Counted from the first letter of the stretch, positions 1 to 8,179 are shown. The stretch: 64,000 bases of DNA from Pyrinomonadaceae bacterium (GCA_014534425.1 JACVRN010000007.1:1-64000); one strand, 5' to 3'. Notes: generated by a model from the letters alone, not told the origin. Numbers and translations: made by a program.

Positions 1-1
1 C

Positions 2-133
2 GATGTGGAGGGGCACGAGCACGAGGAGATAGCGAGGATGCTGGGGTGCAGTGTTGGGACGAGTAAATCACAGCTTCATAAGGCGAGGATGAAATTACGC
101 GGGCTGCTCAGGCAACAGATTCAGCCTGAGTAG
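2..133 (+). CDS. ECF-type RNA polymerase sigma factor, C-terminal end (partial)
   Basis: Only the last 43 codons are in the window; the gene begins upstream. The visible segment is a sigma-70 region 4 helix-turn-helix: '[19 protein letters not shown]' followed by '[11 protein letters not shown]', the usual pattern of ECF (group 4) sigma factors that recognise the -35 element. The next gene is a zinc-finger anti-sigma factor, which fits the normal sigma/anti-sigma pairing. The family call is firm for this domain; the ECF subgroup cannot be told from the fragment. Confidence 0.85.
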   Translation, partial: DVEGHEHEEIARMLGCSVGTSKSQLHKARMKLRGLLRQQIQPE

Positions 134-397
134 CTTCAAAAGGTGTCTGAAAGGGTTTCCGCCCTACTCCAGCCAACCCCCTGAAGCGGAAACCTGCGGA
201 TGCCACGCCATGTGGTACAAAAGAGAGCGCCCTTTCAAGCAACCGGAAGGAAAGGGAACCACCTTAGCTCTCTACAGGATTCAGCGCAGTCTCCCCAAGA
301 TTGCCGAAAGTTTGAAAGGACGAGCGCGCCGGTCGTATTCTTTAGGTCGCCTTGACCCTAAAAAGGCGCGCTTCGAGTGTTTGAGGTTATAAAGACA
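134..397. other. Gap between sigma factor and anti-sigma genes
   Basis: 264 bp without a convincing gene. It holds two inverted repeats: GGTTTCCGC (154-162) with GCGGAAACC (186-194), and AGCGCGCC (323-330) with GGCGCGCT (365-372). The second ends about 25 bases before the anti-sigma start codon and could influence its translation. A 60-codon open frame at 210-392 has no recognisable family, signal or ribosome binding site and is not called. Confidence 0.4.
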
Positions 398-1147
398 ATG
401 AACTGCGAGAAGTGTCAGGAGCTACTCAGCGACTTTCTCGACGGCGCGCTCACAGACGAAGAGCATCTGGCCCTGAGCGCGCACATGGAGGAGTGTCTTG
501 AGTGCTTTCATGTACGCAGAGAGCTTGATGAGATAGTCAGCTATTGCCGCGAGTCGCGCGGGCAATATGAAGCTCCCCCCAACGAGCGAGCCTTGTGGCT
601 TCGCATACGCAACACCATAGAGAGCCAGCCTAGCGCCGTGGCCTCCGGTGCCGCAGCTTCTCCTGCCACGCGCCGCGCACGCTTTGGCCTCTGGTCGCGT
701 TGGATGGACAGGCAGTGGGAGCTTACCCTGCCGCAGTTGGCCGCAGCCGTCTCGGTCATCATCATAGCCGTAGCGCTCGGCACAGCCTTCAGCCTGCAAC
801 AGGTCAGGAACAACTCACAGCAGGATTCGCAGGGAGTGGCTGGTAACGGAATGCAGGCCGGAGGCCCAGCGACCGGCCTGAAAGCCATGACGAGCGATGT
901 TGACGAGCGCCTGCGCCGCCAGCAGATAGCCATTGATTACTGGTACGACCGCGTCTCGCAGCGCAAGCGTCGCTGGAATCCTCAACTGCGCGAAGCGTTC
1001 GAGCGTAACCTGGGCGTGCTTGACCAGGCCGTAGAGGATTCACGCCAGCGTCTGAAGGTCAATCCCCACGACGAAATCTCGGAAGAGATGCTGAACGCCG
1101 CGCTCAATGATAAGATGGAGCTTCTCAAAGAGTTCTCAGATCAATAA
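398..1147 (+). CDS. Anti-sigma factor with N-terminal zinc finger (zf-HC2)
   Basis: Membrane-anchored anti-sigma factor expected to hold the upstream ECF sigma factor inactive until an envelope signal arrives. The N-terminus has the ZAS-type zinc site: C3/C6, then H29-x3-C33-x2-C36, followed by a cytoplasmic linker. One transmembrane helix lies near residues 112-132 (LAAAVSVIIIAVALGTAF). The C-terminal ~115 residues are periplasmic, charged and probably helical, with no named sensor domain. I start at ATG 398, which puts the zinc-finger cysteines at the very N-terminus as in the family; an in-frame GTG at 377 adds only seven residues. The gap to the sigma gene is unusually long (264 bp), so the two may not be tightly translationally coupled. 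Confidence 0.85.
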   Translation: MNCEKCQELLSDFLDGALTDEEHLALSAHMEECLECFHVRRELDEIVSYCRESRGQYEAPPNERALWLRIRNTIESQPSAVASGAAASPATRRARFGLWSRWMDRQWELTLPQLAAAVSVIIIAVALGTAFSLQQVRNNSQQDSQGVAGNGMQAGGPATGLKAMTSDVDERLRRQQIAIDYWYDRVSQRKRRWNPQLREAFERNLGVLDQAVEDSRQRLKVNPHDEISEEMLNAALNDKMELLKEFSDQ

Positions 1148-1331
1148 ACCTTAGAGGAAAGAGACCGAGCGCTCTGGAATGGTTGAGCGCTCGCGCCGCG
1201 AGAGCTTAACAGGAAAAGCGCCCGGCTCTTTTTTGTCTGCGACCCGACGAACAGGCCCGGACATCCCCTGGCAAGAAGTTGAAGAGTAATCGAGAGAGAT
1301 GAAGTTTCGCTTACCCGGCGGTGAAAAAAAG

Positions 1332-2072
1332 ATGATAGCTCGCGCCACGATTATGCTGGGCGCAGTCTTGATGCTCACCTTCACGCCGCTCGCCACGCTC
1401 GCACAGAAGAAGACCTTCTCTCGCCGCTATCCCGCAAGCAGAACAGTTCGCATCTCGCTCAAGAACGGCTACGGCACAATCCAGGTGCAGGCCTGGGAGC
1501 GTGACGAGATAAAGCTGGCCGCCGACATGGACTCGCCGCAGGCGCGCGTCATTCCAGAAGTCTCCGCCGACAGCGTGGAGATTAACGTCGTGCGCGACAA
1601 CCGCAGCAAAGACGATTCCGGCGAAGTCAACTTCCGCCTCTTCGTCCCAATGAACTCCACCGTCGACATAGAGACCAGGCGCGGCAACATCACCGTGCGC
1701 GACGTTCGCGGCGCAATGGTGCGCGCTCACATCTACACATCCGGCGACATAGAGTTGACTGGGATTCGCGCCGCCGTCGTGATGGCCGAGAACGTGAGCG
1801 GCGACATACTCTTTGACGGCGAGCTTGTCGGCGGCGGCAAGTACGAGTTCAAGACCTACAAGGGCGTCATCAACATACGCATCCCCAGCGATTCAGACTT
1901 TCGGCTGGTAGCCACCGCGCCCTCCTCCCGCAGCATCACTCTGGGGGCTTTCAACACGAGCGGACTGAAATTCAACGGCGATGGCCGACAGGTCACAGGC
2001 GCAGTCCGTGGCGGCTCCGCCTCTCTCACCATCAACAACTACCAAGGCGCAATCTACTTCTTACCCCGGTAA
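1332..2072 (+). CDS. Exported DUF4097-type putative adhesin
   Basis: The N-terminal signal peptide (MIARATIMLGAVLMLTFTPLATLAQ) is followed by a beta-rich repeat protein of the DUF4097 / 'head GIN' kind: alternating strands such as 'GDIELTGIRAAVVMAENVSGDI' form a right-handed beta-solenoid. Members are common next to anti-sigma factors and are thought to act at the cell surface or in the periplasm; the exact role is unknown. The start at ATG 1332 puts the signal peptide first; an in-frame ATG at 1299 would add eleven polar residues. It lies 184 bp after the anti-sigma gene and is followed by a second, longer protein of the same type, so the four genes probably form one envelope-stress regulon. 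Confidence 0.7.
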   Translation: MIARATIMLGAVLMLTFTPLATLAQKKTFSRRYPASRTVRISLKNGYGTIQVQAWERDEIKLAADMDSPQARVIPEVSADSVEINVVRDNRSKDDSGEVNFRLFVPMNSTVDIETRRGNITVRDVRGAMVRAHIYTSGDIELTGIRAAVVMAENVSGDILFDGELVGGGKYEFKTYKGVINIRIPSDSDFRLVATAPSSRSITLGAFNTSGLKFNGDGRQVTGAVRGGSASLTINNYQGAIYFLPR

Positions 2073-2077
2073 AGTTT

Positions 2078-2160
2078 AAGTCCCAAGTCTCAAATCCGAA
2101 GTCCCGAGCCGGAAAACTCTTTCTTTTGACCTGGAACTTTTGACTTGAGACTTGGGACTT
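2078..2160. repeat. Intergenic inverted repeat built of 7-nt units (AAGTCCC type)
   Basis: Left arm AAGTCCCAAGTCTCAA (2078-2093) pairs perfectly with TTGAGACTTGGGACTT (2145-2160). The left side is a tandem array with period 7: AAGTCCC, AAGTCTC, AAATCCG, AAGTCCC (2078-2105), and pairing continues imperfectly towards the centre. It fills the gap between the two DUF4097-type genes. Confidence 0.85.
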
Positions 2161-2180
2161 TTACAGGCACCATTACGCGT

Positions 2181-3110
2181 ATGAACCTATCTAAAAAATT
2201 TAGCGGCGCACGATTCGTTGCCATCGTCTTCATGTTTTTCTTCTGCACGCTGGCGGCCACCTTTACTGCGCCCCCTTCGTCTTCCGCGCAGCAGAAGGAT
2301 AAAAAGAGTGCGACGGCGCAGTCACAGCCCGCGCCGCAGTTGACGCGTAGCACCACCAAGCAGGAGACGCGGCGCTTCGGCTACGGCGGCTCCGTGACTT
2401 TAATCGGCGCGCCCAACGGCTCTATCACGATTGAAGCCTGGCCGCGCAGCGAGGTCGACATCACAGCCGACATAGAGCTTCGTGCGGGTACGGAAGAAGA
2501 ACTGTCGCAGCTTGCCGTAGTCAACGGCTTCATTCTTGATGAAGAGGTCAATCACCTCAGAATCCTCACCACCGGCACGCACGACAAACAGTTCATGAAG
2601 CGCGCCGCCAAAAACTTTCCAAAAAAGCTCATGGGCCTTCCCTGGAAGATTGATTACCACATAAAAGTCCCAGCCTTCACTGACCTCGAAGTCTCTGCCG
2701 GAAGCGGCCCCTTCAAGCTCACGGGCGTAGAGGGCACCATTCGCATCATGGCCGTTGACTCTCAAGCCGATTTGACGCTCGTAGGCGGATACGTCATGGC
2801 TACGATTGAGCGCGGCAGCGTTAACGTTCGCCTGACTACGCGCAACTGGCGCGGCGCGGGCACAAACATACGCCTCGCCTACGGCGACATGACGTTAGAG
2901 CTTCCCGCAGCCGCCAGCCTGGACATCAACGCCGACGTGCTACGCACAGGCCAGATAGAACGCACTTACGACGGCCTTGAGCCACGCGAACGCACAACCT
3001 TCACACCCCGCTCCATACGCGCACGCACCGGAGCCGGAGGCCCAACCCTCTCCTTCACCATCGCCGACGGCACCCTCAGAATCAAACAAAGAACAGAGAG
3101 CGAACCATAA
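2181..3110 (+). CDS. Exported DUF4097-type protein, second copy
   Basis: Signal peptide at residues 1-37 (hydrophobic core FVAIVFMFFFCTLAATF, then SSSAQ), then a Gln/Ser-rich linker and a beta-rich domain resembling the previous gene: 'GSITIEAWPRSEVDITADIEL' matches the phrase 'GTIQVQAWERDEIKLAADM' of its neighbour, indicating paralogy. Function unknown; likely periplasmic or surface-exposed. The start at ATG 2181 follows the end of the inverted repeat by 20 bp and begins right at the signal peptide; the in-frame TTG at 2145 lies inside the repeat arm and is unlikely. Probably co-regulated with the anti-sigma gene, although the repeat between them could act as a partial terminator. Confidence 0.65.
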   Translation: MNLSKKFSGARFVAIVFMFFFCTLAATFTAPPSSSAQQKDKKSATAQSQPAPQLTRSTTKQETRRFGYGGSVTLIGAPNGSITIEAWPRSEVDITADIELRAGTEEELSQLAVVNGFILDEEVNHLRILTTGTHDKQFMKRAAKNFPKKLMGLPWKIDYHIKVPAFTDLEVSAGSGPFKLTGVEGTIRIMAVDSQADLTLVGGYVMATIERGSVNVRLTTRNWRGAGTNIRLAYGDMTLELPAAASLDINADVLRTGQIERTYDGLEPRERTTFTPRSIRARTGAGGPTLSFTIADGTLRIKQRTESEP

Positions 3111-3112
3111 TA

Positions 3113-3161
3113 TTCATTGATTCATCGGTTCATCGATTCAATGAAGAAATGAACCGATGAA
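3113..3161. repeat. Intergenic inverted repeat built of 8-nt units (TTCATCGG type)
   Basis: TTCATCGGTTCAT (3121-3133) pairs perfectly with ATGAACCGATGAA (3149-3161). The left side has period 8: TTCATTGA, TTCATCGG, TTCATCGA, TTCAATGA (3113-3144). It starts three bases after the stop of the DUF4097-type gene and precedes dcd. Confidence 0.85.
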
Positions 3162-3213
3162 GCAATTCTTTCCCTTGCTTTTCCTTTTCCATCTTTTTCC
3201 TTATTATTGCAGC

Positions 3214-3804
3214 ATGACAGTCAAATCTGATCGCTGGATTCGCCGCATGTCCGAAGAGGCGCAACTGATTCAACCCTTCAGCCCGGCCCTCATACGCAAC
3301 ATAGAAGGCCGCCGCATCATCAGCGCCGGAGCATCCAGCTACGGCTACGACATGCAACTAGCCGACGACGGCTTCCGCGTCTTCTCCCCCATTCACGGGC
3401 GCGAGATTGACCCCAAAAACTTTGACGAAGACTCGCTTGTTGAACCTCCGCTTCGCACAGCCGACGACGGCTCGCGCTACTATCTCCTTCCGCCCCACTC
3501 CTACGCCCTCGGCGTGACAGTCGAAACCTTCCGCATGCCCCGCAACGTCACAGGCATCTGCATGTGCAAGTCCACCTACGCACGCGCGGGTCTCATGCTC
3601 AACACCACGCCGCTTGAAGCAGGCTGGACAGGCCGCCTCGTCATAGAACTAGGCAACCTCGCAGACCTCCCCTTGCGCGTCTACGTCAACGAAGGCATAG
3701 GCCAAGTGCTCTTCTTCGAATCCGACGAACAATGCGACACCTCCTACGAAGACCGAGGCGGCAAATACCAAGGCCAAACCGGACTGACCTATTCGCGTTT
3801 GTGA
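3214..3804 (+). CDS. dcd: dCTP deaminase
   Basis: Converts dCTP to dUTP (or dUMP in bifunctional forms) for thymidylate synthesis; cytoplasmic, normally a homotrimer. 196 residues, the usual family length. Family landmarks are all present: N-terminal 'KSDRWIRRM', 'SSYGYDMQL', the substrate-binding 'CKSTYARAGL', the catalytic block 'TPLEAGWTGRLVIELGN' with the active-site Glu, and the C-terminal 'GKYQGQTGL' that closes over the nucleotide. I chose ATG 3214 because it places 'MTVKSDRWI' at the N-terminus as in homologues; the longer frame from 3157 would add a spurious hydrophobic leader. It stands alone, between two intergenic hairpins. Whether it also hydrolyses the dUTP it makes cannot be judged from motifs alone. 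Confidence 0.92.
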   Translation: MTVKSDRWIRRMSEEAQLIQPFSPALIRNIEGRRIISAGASSYGYDMQLADDGFRVFSPIHGREIDPKNFDEDSLVEPPLRTADDGSRYYLLPPHSYALGVTVETFRMPRNVTGICMCKSTYARAGLMLNTTPLEAGWTGRLVIELGNLADLPLRVYVNEGIGQVLFFESDEQCDTSYEDRGGKYQGQTGLTYSRL

Positions 3805-3821
3805 TTATGGTTAGAGCCTAA

Positions 3822-3840
3822 CGCCGGTTGAATTCCGGCG
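3822..3840 (+). terminator. Short hairpin downstream of dcd
   Basis: CGCCGG (3822-3827), a 7-nt loop, CCGGCG (3835-3840), starting 17 bp after the dcd stop codon. There is no clear U-run after it, so it is at best a weak terminator. The loop resembles a tRNA T-arm by chance; no tRNA surrounds it. Confidence 0.35.
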
Positions 3841-3920
3841 CGGCGTGTAGAGTCTTTAGGTCTGTTTTGATTACGTGATGTGTTGCCGTAAGTGAATCGT
3901 GACGGCGATGAATTAATCAG

Positions 3921-4676
3921 TTAAGGGCCGACATCCACCACAACAACATTATCAATGATTGGGCCGCAGGTTCCTTCGTCGAGGCTTGAGAATGTAAGGT
4001 TCGTGTAGTTGGATTGCCCTGGCTTAAATTCCCAGGATGTTCTGACCCAACCCATATTGTTTATGCTTTTGCCTGCTGTGTCGAAGGTAAAGTCTTTATA
4101 TTTGTCACTGGCTGTAGAGACTCTCAGATGTGCTGGAGTCCCGCACTTAAAATTGCCCGCGAGGTCAAATCTAACTACGTATCTCCTTTTGGGTAAGGTC
4201 GTCAAAGTATAAGTGATGCTGCCCATGCCGGACTTAACTACTTGGCCCGCGTCGTTCGTGTTTTGTCCGGTAAGCTCTATACAGTGATCGCCTAGTGAAC
4301 AAGTTATCACCACTCCACTGAGCAGCCAATCTATGTTATTAGCAGTTATTTGCCAGTATAGAATCTTTCCTTGTTGTGTTGAATTGGCCGACAAATTGTA
4401 GTAACCCTTCTCTTGCAACTGCTCATTCATGATATCACGGTCTTTCTGAGACTCTGTTGTATAGTTATAGACCTCAAAACTACAGTTAGGTACCATGTTG
4501 CCTCCTTGAGTTAAACAATTCTCATCGGTAGCATACGGCCTCTTAGACGAATGATGCTGCGTATATTGAGCCGTAGTTGAAGATGTATTGCTACAGAGGC
4601 AGAGAGCGAAGACAAGGACTGTCGCCAGCGCGATGAATTTCCCGAAGCGTCTTTGAATGTGTGTAGTATAGGACAT
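3921..4676 (-). CDS. Exported protein with DUF642-like domain
   Basis: 251 residues. N-terminal signal peptide (core FIALATVLVFALCLCSNTSSTTAQ; the Cys pair near the cleavage region could also make it a lipoprotein). The mature part begins with 'NMVPNCSFEVYN' and contains 'LYWQITANNIDWLL', 'HCIELTGQNTNDAGQVV', 'RRYVVRFDLAGN' and a final 'CGPIIDNVVVVDV', the order of conserved blocks in DUF642 / choice-of-anchor beta-sandwich domains, which are thought to bind carbohydrate or mediate surface attachment. The gene is clearly AT-richer than its neighbours, with codons such as TTA, ATA and TAT, which suggests acquisition from elsewhere. It has its own promoter (4767-4795) and a good AAGGAG site before the ATG. 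Family call moderate, function unknown. Confidence 0.6.
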   Translation of the reverse strand: MSYTTHIQRRFGKFIALATVLVFALCLCSNTSSTTAQYTQHHSSKRPYATDENCLTQGGNMVPNCSFEVYNYTTESQKDRDIMNEQLQEKGYYNLSANSTQQGKILYWQITANNIDWLLSGVVITCSLGDHCIELTGQNTNDAGQVVKSGMGSITYTLTTLPKRRYVVRFDLAGNFKCGTPAHLRVSTASDKYKDFTFDTAGKSINNMGWVRTSWEFKPGQSNYTNLTFSSLDEGTCGPIIDNVVVVDVGP

Positions 4677-4766
4677 GAGAGTTACTCCTTAGTCGGGGAT
4701 GAATAGTTAAAGGAAGCGAGGCTTTACGAAGTGAGCTCCGACCACGTCTTGATGTTGAGCGCGGGA

Positions 4767-4795
4767 ACAATAAGCTTGCAGACAGGGAATGTCAA
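4767..4795 (-). promoter_or_regulatory. Sigma-70-like promoter for the DUF642-like gene
   Basis: Read on the minus strand: -35 TTGACA (4795-4790, perfect), 17-bp spacer, -10 TATTGT (4772-4767, four of six). It lies about 90 bp upstream of the start codon at 4676, in the right orientation. One of the best consensus promoters in the window. Confidence 0.55.
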
Positions 4796-4982
4796 TAATT
4801 ATTTTCATTAACCCGCGCGCAGCCGCTTGACCCGATTGTGCGTAACAAGTTTCATGACAATCCAGCCGTGCTTGCAGCATGGAACAGCGCGAGCCGCCTT
4901 GAGCGCGCTCCGGTAAGGAAAAAGCCGGATACGAACACACCGCCTCCCCCAAAGAGCTAAACTGCGACCAACGCACCACAAT

Positions 4983-5013
4983 CGTAGGGGCAGGGATAAG
5001 CCCTGCCCCTACG
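4983..5013. repeat. Perfect 13-bp inverted repeat, GTAGGGGCAGGG family (copy 1)
   Basis: CGTAGGGGCAGGG (4983-4995), 5-nt loop ATAAG, CCCTGCCCCTACG (5001-5013). It lies just past the stop codon side of the minus-strand gene at 5044-5496. A shorter copy with the same core and a near-identical loop (ACAAG) is at 16158-16178. Confidence 0.85.
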
Positions 5014-5043
5014 GTTATTCATTCAGTCATAATAAGAGTCGCT

Positions 5044-5496
5044 TCAGGAGACGAGGTATCCCCAGACGCTGACTTTTCTCTTTATCGCGGCTCGGTTGTA
5101 GACAAACACTTCTATGAACGGCCCCATCACGGGGAAGCGTGCGATGTATAAGCTTTTGTTGTGCGGGCTGCCGTGCCAACTGCCGCGCCCGGATACTTCT
5201 ATGAAGTTGGTGCTTTGCGGGCCACTGACATTCTGTTCCAGATTTACATAACGACGAGCGCCCATAGTGCCGTTGGCATCGAATGCAAACATCACCCCCA
5301 AATCCACAGGAGGTTCATCTGCTGCCGCCTGGCTGAACTGCACGAAGATGTTGATGTGACGGTATCCGTTGATGTCCGTGTATGGAGGGATGCTGATGCC
5401 TACGCTCGGCGGCACTTCGTGGTCGGTCATAAACCTGATGACGTTGGTGCAGGCCGGATTGCACGGGCCTGGATTGACGCTGGGTTTGCTAGACAT
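5044..5496 (-). CDS. Unknown 150-residue protein
   Basis: I do not recognise a family. The start at ATG 5496 is set by a near-perfect Shine-Dalgarno AAGGAGG (5509-5503) six bases upstream; the frame remains open to 5568 but without a site there. The product is not exported by any visible signal. It has a Pro/Cys-rich N-terminus ('PSVNPGPCNPACTN'), then an alternating hydrophobic pattern consistent with a single beta-sandwich: 'YRHINIFVQFSQ', 'DLGVMFAFDANGT', 'NFIEVSGRGSWHG', 'FIEVFVYNRAAI'. It has the look of a small carbohydrate- or structure-binding domain, but that is only a guess. Single gene; the repeat at 4983-5013 follows its stop. Confidence 0.6.
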   Translation of the reverse strand: MSSKPSVNPGPCNPACTNVIRFMTDHEVPPSVGISIPPYTDINGYRHINIFVQFSQAAADEPPVDLGVMFAFDANGTMGARRYVNLEQNVSGPQSTNFIEVSGRGSWHGSPHNKSLYIARFPVMGPFIEVFVYNRAAIKRKVSVWGYLVS

Positions 5497-5681
5497 ATAG
5501 AGCCTCCTTTGGCAGGAAGAGAAAACGTCGGACTGGCGATGGTGAAGACCACGCCAGCAGAAAATCAAAGAGATAGGTCGCGCTTAAGATACGCCTGCTG
5601 CGAATCTAAATCAATAGATAATAAGAGAAGCTGTTTGAATGGATTGTTAGACCGCGCCGGATAATATAGCGCCTTGTTTGA

Positions 5682-7049
5682 TTAGCGTGTGGCCTCAGGT
5701 CTGGGCAGGACTTGTGATTGCCAGCGCTGAAATTCAGTCCTCAGTTGAAGGAAAATTTCCGGGTTCTGTTCCTTGAAGTCCGCCTGCTCTCTCTGGTCAA
5801 TCGAGAGGTCGAAGAGATATTCCCTACGGCCATCATTTAAGTATTTCCATTTCCCCAGGCGCACGGCATCTTGGTTAGCGTTTCGCCAGAAAAGCTTACG
5901 CTCGTAGACGGCGCGCTCGCCCTTACTCGCTGGCAGCAGGTCGTCGCCGTCAAGGGGATAGTTTACGTCGGGTCTGGTTTGCGTGGCGGCAAGGATGGTC
6001 GCTGTCCAGTCCATAGTGATGGCTACCTGTTCTGTGGAGCGGCCTGCAGGAATGACGCCGGGCCAGCGCACAATCGCGGGCACGCGTATGCCGCCTTCGC
6101 GTAAATCAAACTTCTGTCCGGTGAAAGGCCAGTTGTAGGAAAAGCGCTCGCCTCCGTTGTCGCTGGTAAAGATAACCAGAGTGTCTCTGTCCAGTTTGGC
6201 TTTCCCTAACGCGCTCATCACCTGCCCCACGCCTTCATCCAGGCTCTTCATCATGGCGGCGTAGGTGGCGATTGAGCCTCCGGCTGTGAAGCCTTCGTAT
6301 CCTCTCTTCAACTTGCGGCTGGTCTCAATGTCTTCTCGTCCTTCCCAGGGCCAATGGGGCGCTGTGTAATGAAGGCTCAGATAAAAGGGGCGCGTGTGAC
6401 GGCGCGAGATGACTCCTACTGCGCGCGTCGTCAGCAGGTCTGTGAGATAGCCTATGCGCTCGACGGGAACTTTATCTTCAAAGAGGTCTGGTTCCCCGAA
6501 GGCGTCTTTGTAACTGAAATAATCTACGGCACCGCTCATGATGCCGAAGAATTCGTTGAAGCCGCTCTGAATCGGCCCGAACCTGGGGAGATAGCCCAAG
6601 TGCCACTTGCCCACCAGACTTGTAGCGTAACCGTTCTTCTTCAGCAGCGAAGCAATCGTTGGATGTTCGGGTGAGAGTCCAAGGACGTTTACCCTGTCGC
6701 CTAAATTCTTTTTCCACGCTAAAGGTTCTTCAAGCCCTACCGTAGTTCTTGCAGGATACCGGCCAGTGATGAAGGCGCAGCGCGTGGGCGTGCAGACGGG
6801 AGAGGCCGAGTATGCGTTGGTAAAGCGTATGCCTTGCTGCGCCAGGCGGTCTAAATTAGGAGTGCTGTAGTCGGGCCGACCGAAGCAGCTCAGGTCGCCA
6901 TAACCCAGGTCGTCAGCCAGAATGAACAGCACATTAGGGCGGCGTATATCAGAAGGCTTTGCTTTGGCTGCGGCTGTGAAAACCGTGCTGGCTACGGCGG
7001 CGCTGACAAACTGGCGGCGGCTGATTCCTTCCGATTTGTGCTTCGGCAT
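5682..7049 (-). CDS. Tat-exported sulfatase (arylsulfatase family S1)
   Basis: 455 residues. N-terminus has a twin-arginine signal (SRRQFVSAAVAS with a hydrophobic stretch ending AAAKA), so the enzyme is exported folded. Family S1 hallmarks follow: metal-binding 'ADDLGYGDLSCFG', the formylglycine site C86-T-P-T-R with the extended 'GRYPAR', 'GKWHLG', 'HYTAPHWPW' and 'TSDNGGE'. The site is CxPTR rather than the more common CxPSR; the cysteine would have to be matured by a formylglycine-generating enzyme not encoded here. Likely releases sulfate from sulfated glycans or other sulfate esters; the substrate cannot be predicted. It is a single gene, 42 bp downstream of the PilZ gene and in the same direction, so a shared transcript is possible. 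Confidence 0.88.
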   Translation of the reverse strand: MPKHKSEGISRRQFVSAAVASTVFTAAAKAKPSDIRRPNVLFILADDLGYGDLSCFGRPDYSTPNLDRLAQQGIRFTNAYSASPVCTPTRCAFITGRYPARTTVGLEEPLAWKKNLGDRVNVLGLSPEHPTIASLLKKNGYATSLVGKWHLGYLPRFGPIQSGFNEFFGIMSGAVDYFSYKDAFGEPDLFEDKVPVERIGYLTDLLTTRAVGVISRRHTRPFYLSLHYTAPHWPWEGREDIETSRKLKRGYEGFTAGGSIATYAAMMKSLDEGVGQVMSALGKAKLDRDTLVIFTSDNGGERFSYNWPFTGQKFDLREGGIRVPAIVRWPGVIPAGRSTEQVAITMDWTATILAATQTRPDVNYPLDGDDLLPASKGERAVYERKLFWRNANQDAVRLGKWKYLNDGRREYLFDLSIDQREQADFKEQNPEIFLQLRTEFQRWQSQVLPRPEATR

Positions 7050-7091
7050 CCAACTCTCCTGACTCTCATCTTCTTATGCCGCGCGCAGGCG

Positions 7092-7475
7092 TTAACGCTC
7101 TGCTTCGGCATTATCTTCCGTCGCTTCGCCTCCCAGATAAAACTCCACCAGGTCGTTGATGTGCCTTTCGTAGCCGGGCGGCAACTTCTTGAACTCTATC
7201 CCCAGCCCTACTTTGGGGAAATGATACGCGACCCTGCCCCAGACTATGCCTTCAATTACGCGCGAGCTTCCGGGCGCTAACATCAGGCGTATGAAGACAG
7301 GCTTTCCCTTGGCAATTTCCAGCGTCGTCTGTATAAAGCAGCCGCCCAGGCTGAGGCTCGTCACGCGCCCCTTGTGAACGCAGGCAGGCGTCTCGCCCAG
7401 GTCTACGTCTATCAGGATTTTGATGCGCGGAAACCTGCGGCGCTCGTCGTATGAGGAAGGGACAGGTGTTTTCAT
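7092..7475 (-). CDS. PilZ domain protein
   Basis: 127 residues, a single PilZ domain, the usual cyclic-di-GMP effector fold. The N-terminal arginine motif is present ('ERRRFPRIKI'). The second motif, normally (D/N)-x-S-x-x-G, reads S-L-S-L-G-G, so the first acidic/amide position is replaced by Ser and binding may be altered. The remaining sequence ('GRVAYHFPKVGLGIEFKKL') matches the barrel end of PilZ. Cytoplasmic. Nothing nearby (no diguanylate cyclase or motility gene) reveals its target. Confidence 0.8.
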   Translation of the reverse strand: MKTPVPSSYDERRRFPRIKILIDVDLGETPACVHKGRVTSLSLGGCFIQTTLEIAKGKPVFIRLMLAPGSSRVIEGIVWGRVAYHFPKVGLGIEFKKLPPGYERHINDLVEFYLGGEATEDNAEAER

Positions 7476-7618
7476 TGTCTCTCTCTGTAAAGGAAAGCTA
7501 ATTCCGCTCCGGTTGAGTGAACTGTCAGACTGCTACGTTTATCTAAGCGCGACCGCCGAGCTTTTTCATACTTCGGCAAACTCCTGTCTGTATCTTACCA
7601 ATCCCGTGCGCCCGCCTT

Positions 7619-8041
7619 CTACTTTATAGAGGAGACATAGCCGGGCGGGAGACCTGTGCGTCGGGCAAGGTCTCGGAGCCTTGATGCGTACTCAGGGTTT
7701 CGCTCTTCGGGCGAAGGCGGCTCCGGTAGATTGAAGCAGAGGGCAGCAGTGATGCTCCCGTCCTGTAGTTGCGCGGCCACGGCTTCCGGTCGGTAGGCGC
7801 TGACGGAAGATTCCGAGTAGAGCGCGTCTACCTCCGCGTGTGTCAACGAGAAGATTACGCCGTACGCCGTTTGGCCCGCGTGCGGGACGAGCGTGGCCCG
7901 CGCTCCTATGACCAGGGAAAAGTTCTCGACCGACGCCAGCCGACGATTCACAGGCTTCACACCCTTTTCTCTCAGGAGCGCTTCGTCCATGAAGAGGCCG
8001 TAGAAAAAAAGATCTATTCTTCTGACTTCTGCTTCAGTCAT
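7619..8041 (-). CDS. AIG2 / gamma-glutamylcyclotransferase-like protein
   Basis: 140 residues, length typical of the AIG2/GGCT-like fold. Starts with the signature 'DLFFYGLFMDEALL' (the YG-x-L/F-M loop that binds the gamma-glutamyl group), followed by 'ASVENFSLVIGARATLVPHAGQTAYGVIFSLT'. Family enzymes release 5-oxoproline from gamma-glutamyl compounds, but many bacterial members are uncharacterised and the catalytic Glu is not obvious here. Lies 143 bp upstream of the PilZ gene in the same direction. Confidence 0.7.
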   Translation of the reverse strand: MTEAEVRRIDLFFYGLFMDEALLREKGVKPVNRRLASVENFSLVIGARATLVPHAGQTAYGVIFSLTHAEVDALYSESSVSAYRPEAVAAQLQDGSITAALCFNLPEPPSPEERNPEYASRLRDLARRTGLPPGYVSSIK

Positions 8042-8150
8042 AAGTAATCACCCCGTCCTAACGTCAGAATTAAGCCTGCGGGAAGGATTGCGGCAATGCT
8101 CCTTTTATCTCACTTTGGACTTTCGGGCGCAACAATTAGTAGAAATTTTG

Positions 8151-8179
8151 TTGACACTGCACGCGCCGAGGCATAAGCT
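8151..8179 (+). promoter_or_regulatory. Putative sigma-70 promoter of the subtilase gene
   Basis: Perfect -35 TTGACA (8151-8156), 17-bp spacer and a weak -10 TAAGCT (8174-8179, three of six), about 70 bp upstream of the subtilase ATG at 8250. The -35 match and spacing are the evidence; the -10 is poor. Confidence 0.4.

Larger units (their letters stand above)
4677..5043. other. 367-bp gap before the DUF642-like gene
   Basis: Holds the ribosome binding site and promoter of the DUF642-like gene and the perfect inverted repeat at 4983-5013. A 90-codon minus-strand frame (4707-4979) has no family resemblance and overlaps the promoter, so it is not called. Confidence 0.5.

Noticed and set aside
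210-392. 60-codon open frame between sigma and anti-sigma genes
   Set aside because: No family, no ribosome binding site, very basic composition with no export or domain signature; overlaps inverted repeats.
3822-3840. Possible tRNA remnant at the T-arm-like hairpin
   Set aside because: Only 6-bp hairpin with a T-loop-like loop; no acceptor, anticodon or D-arm around it.
4707-4979. 90-codon minus-strand frame upstream of the DUF642-like gene
   Set aside because: Overlaps the consensus promoter at 4767-4795, no homology, no good start site.
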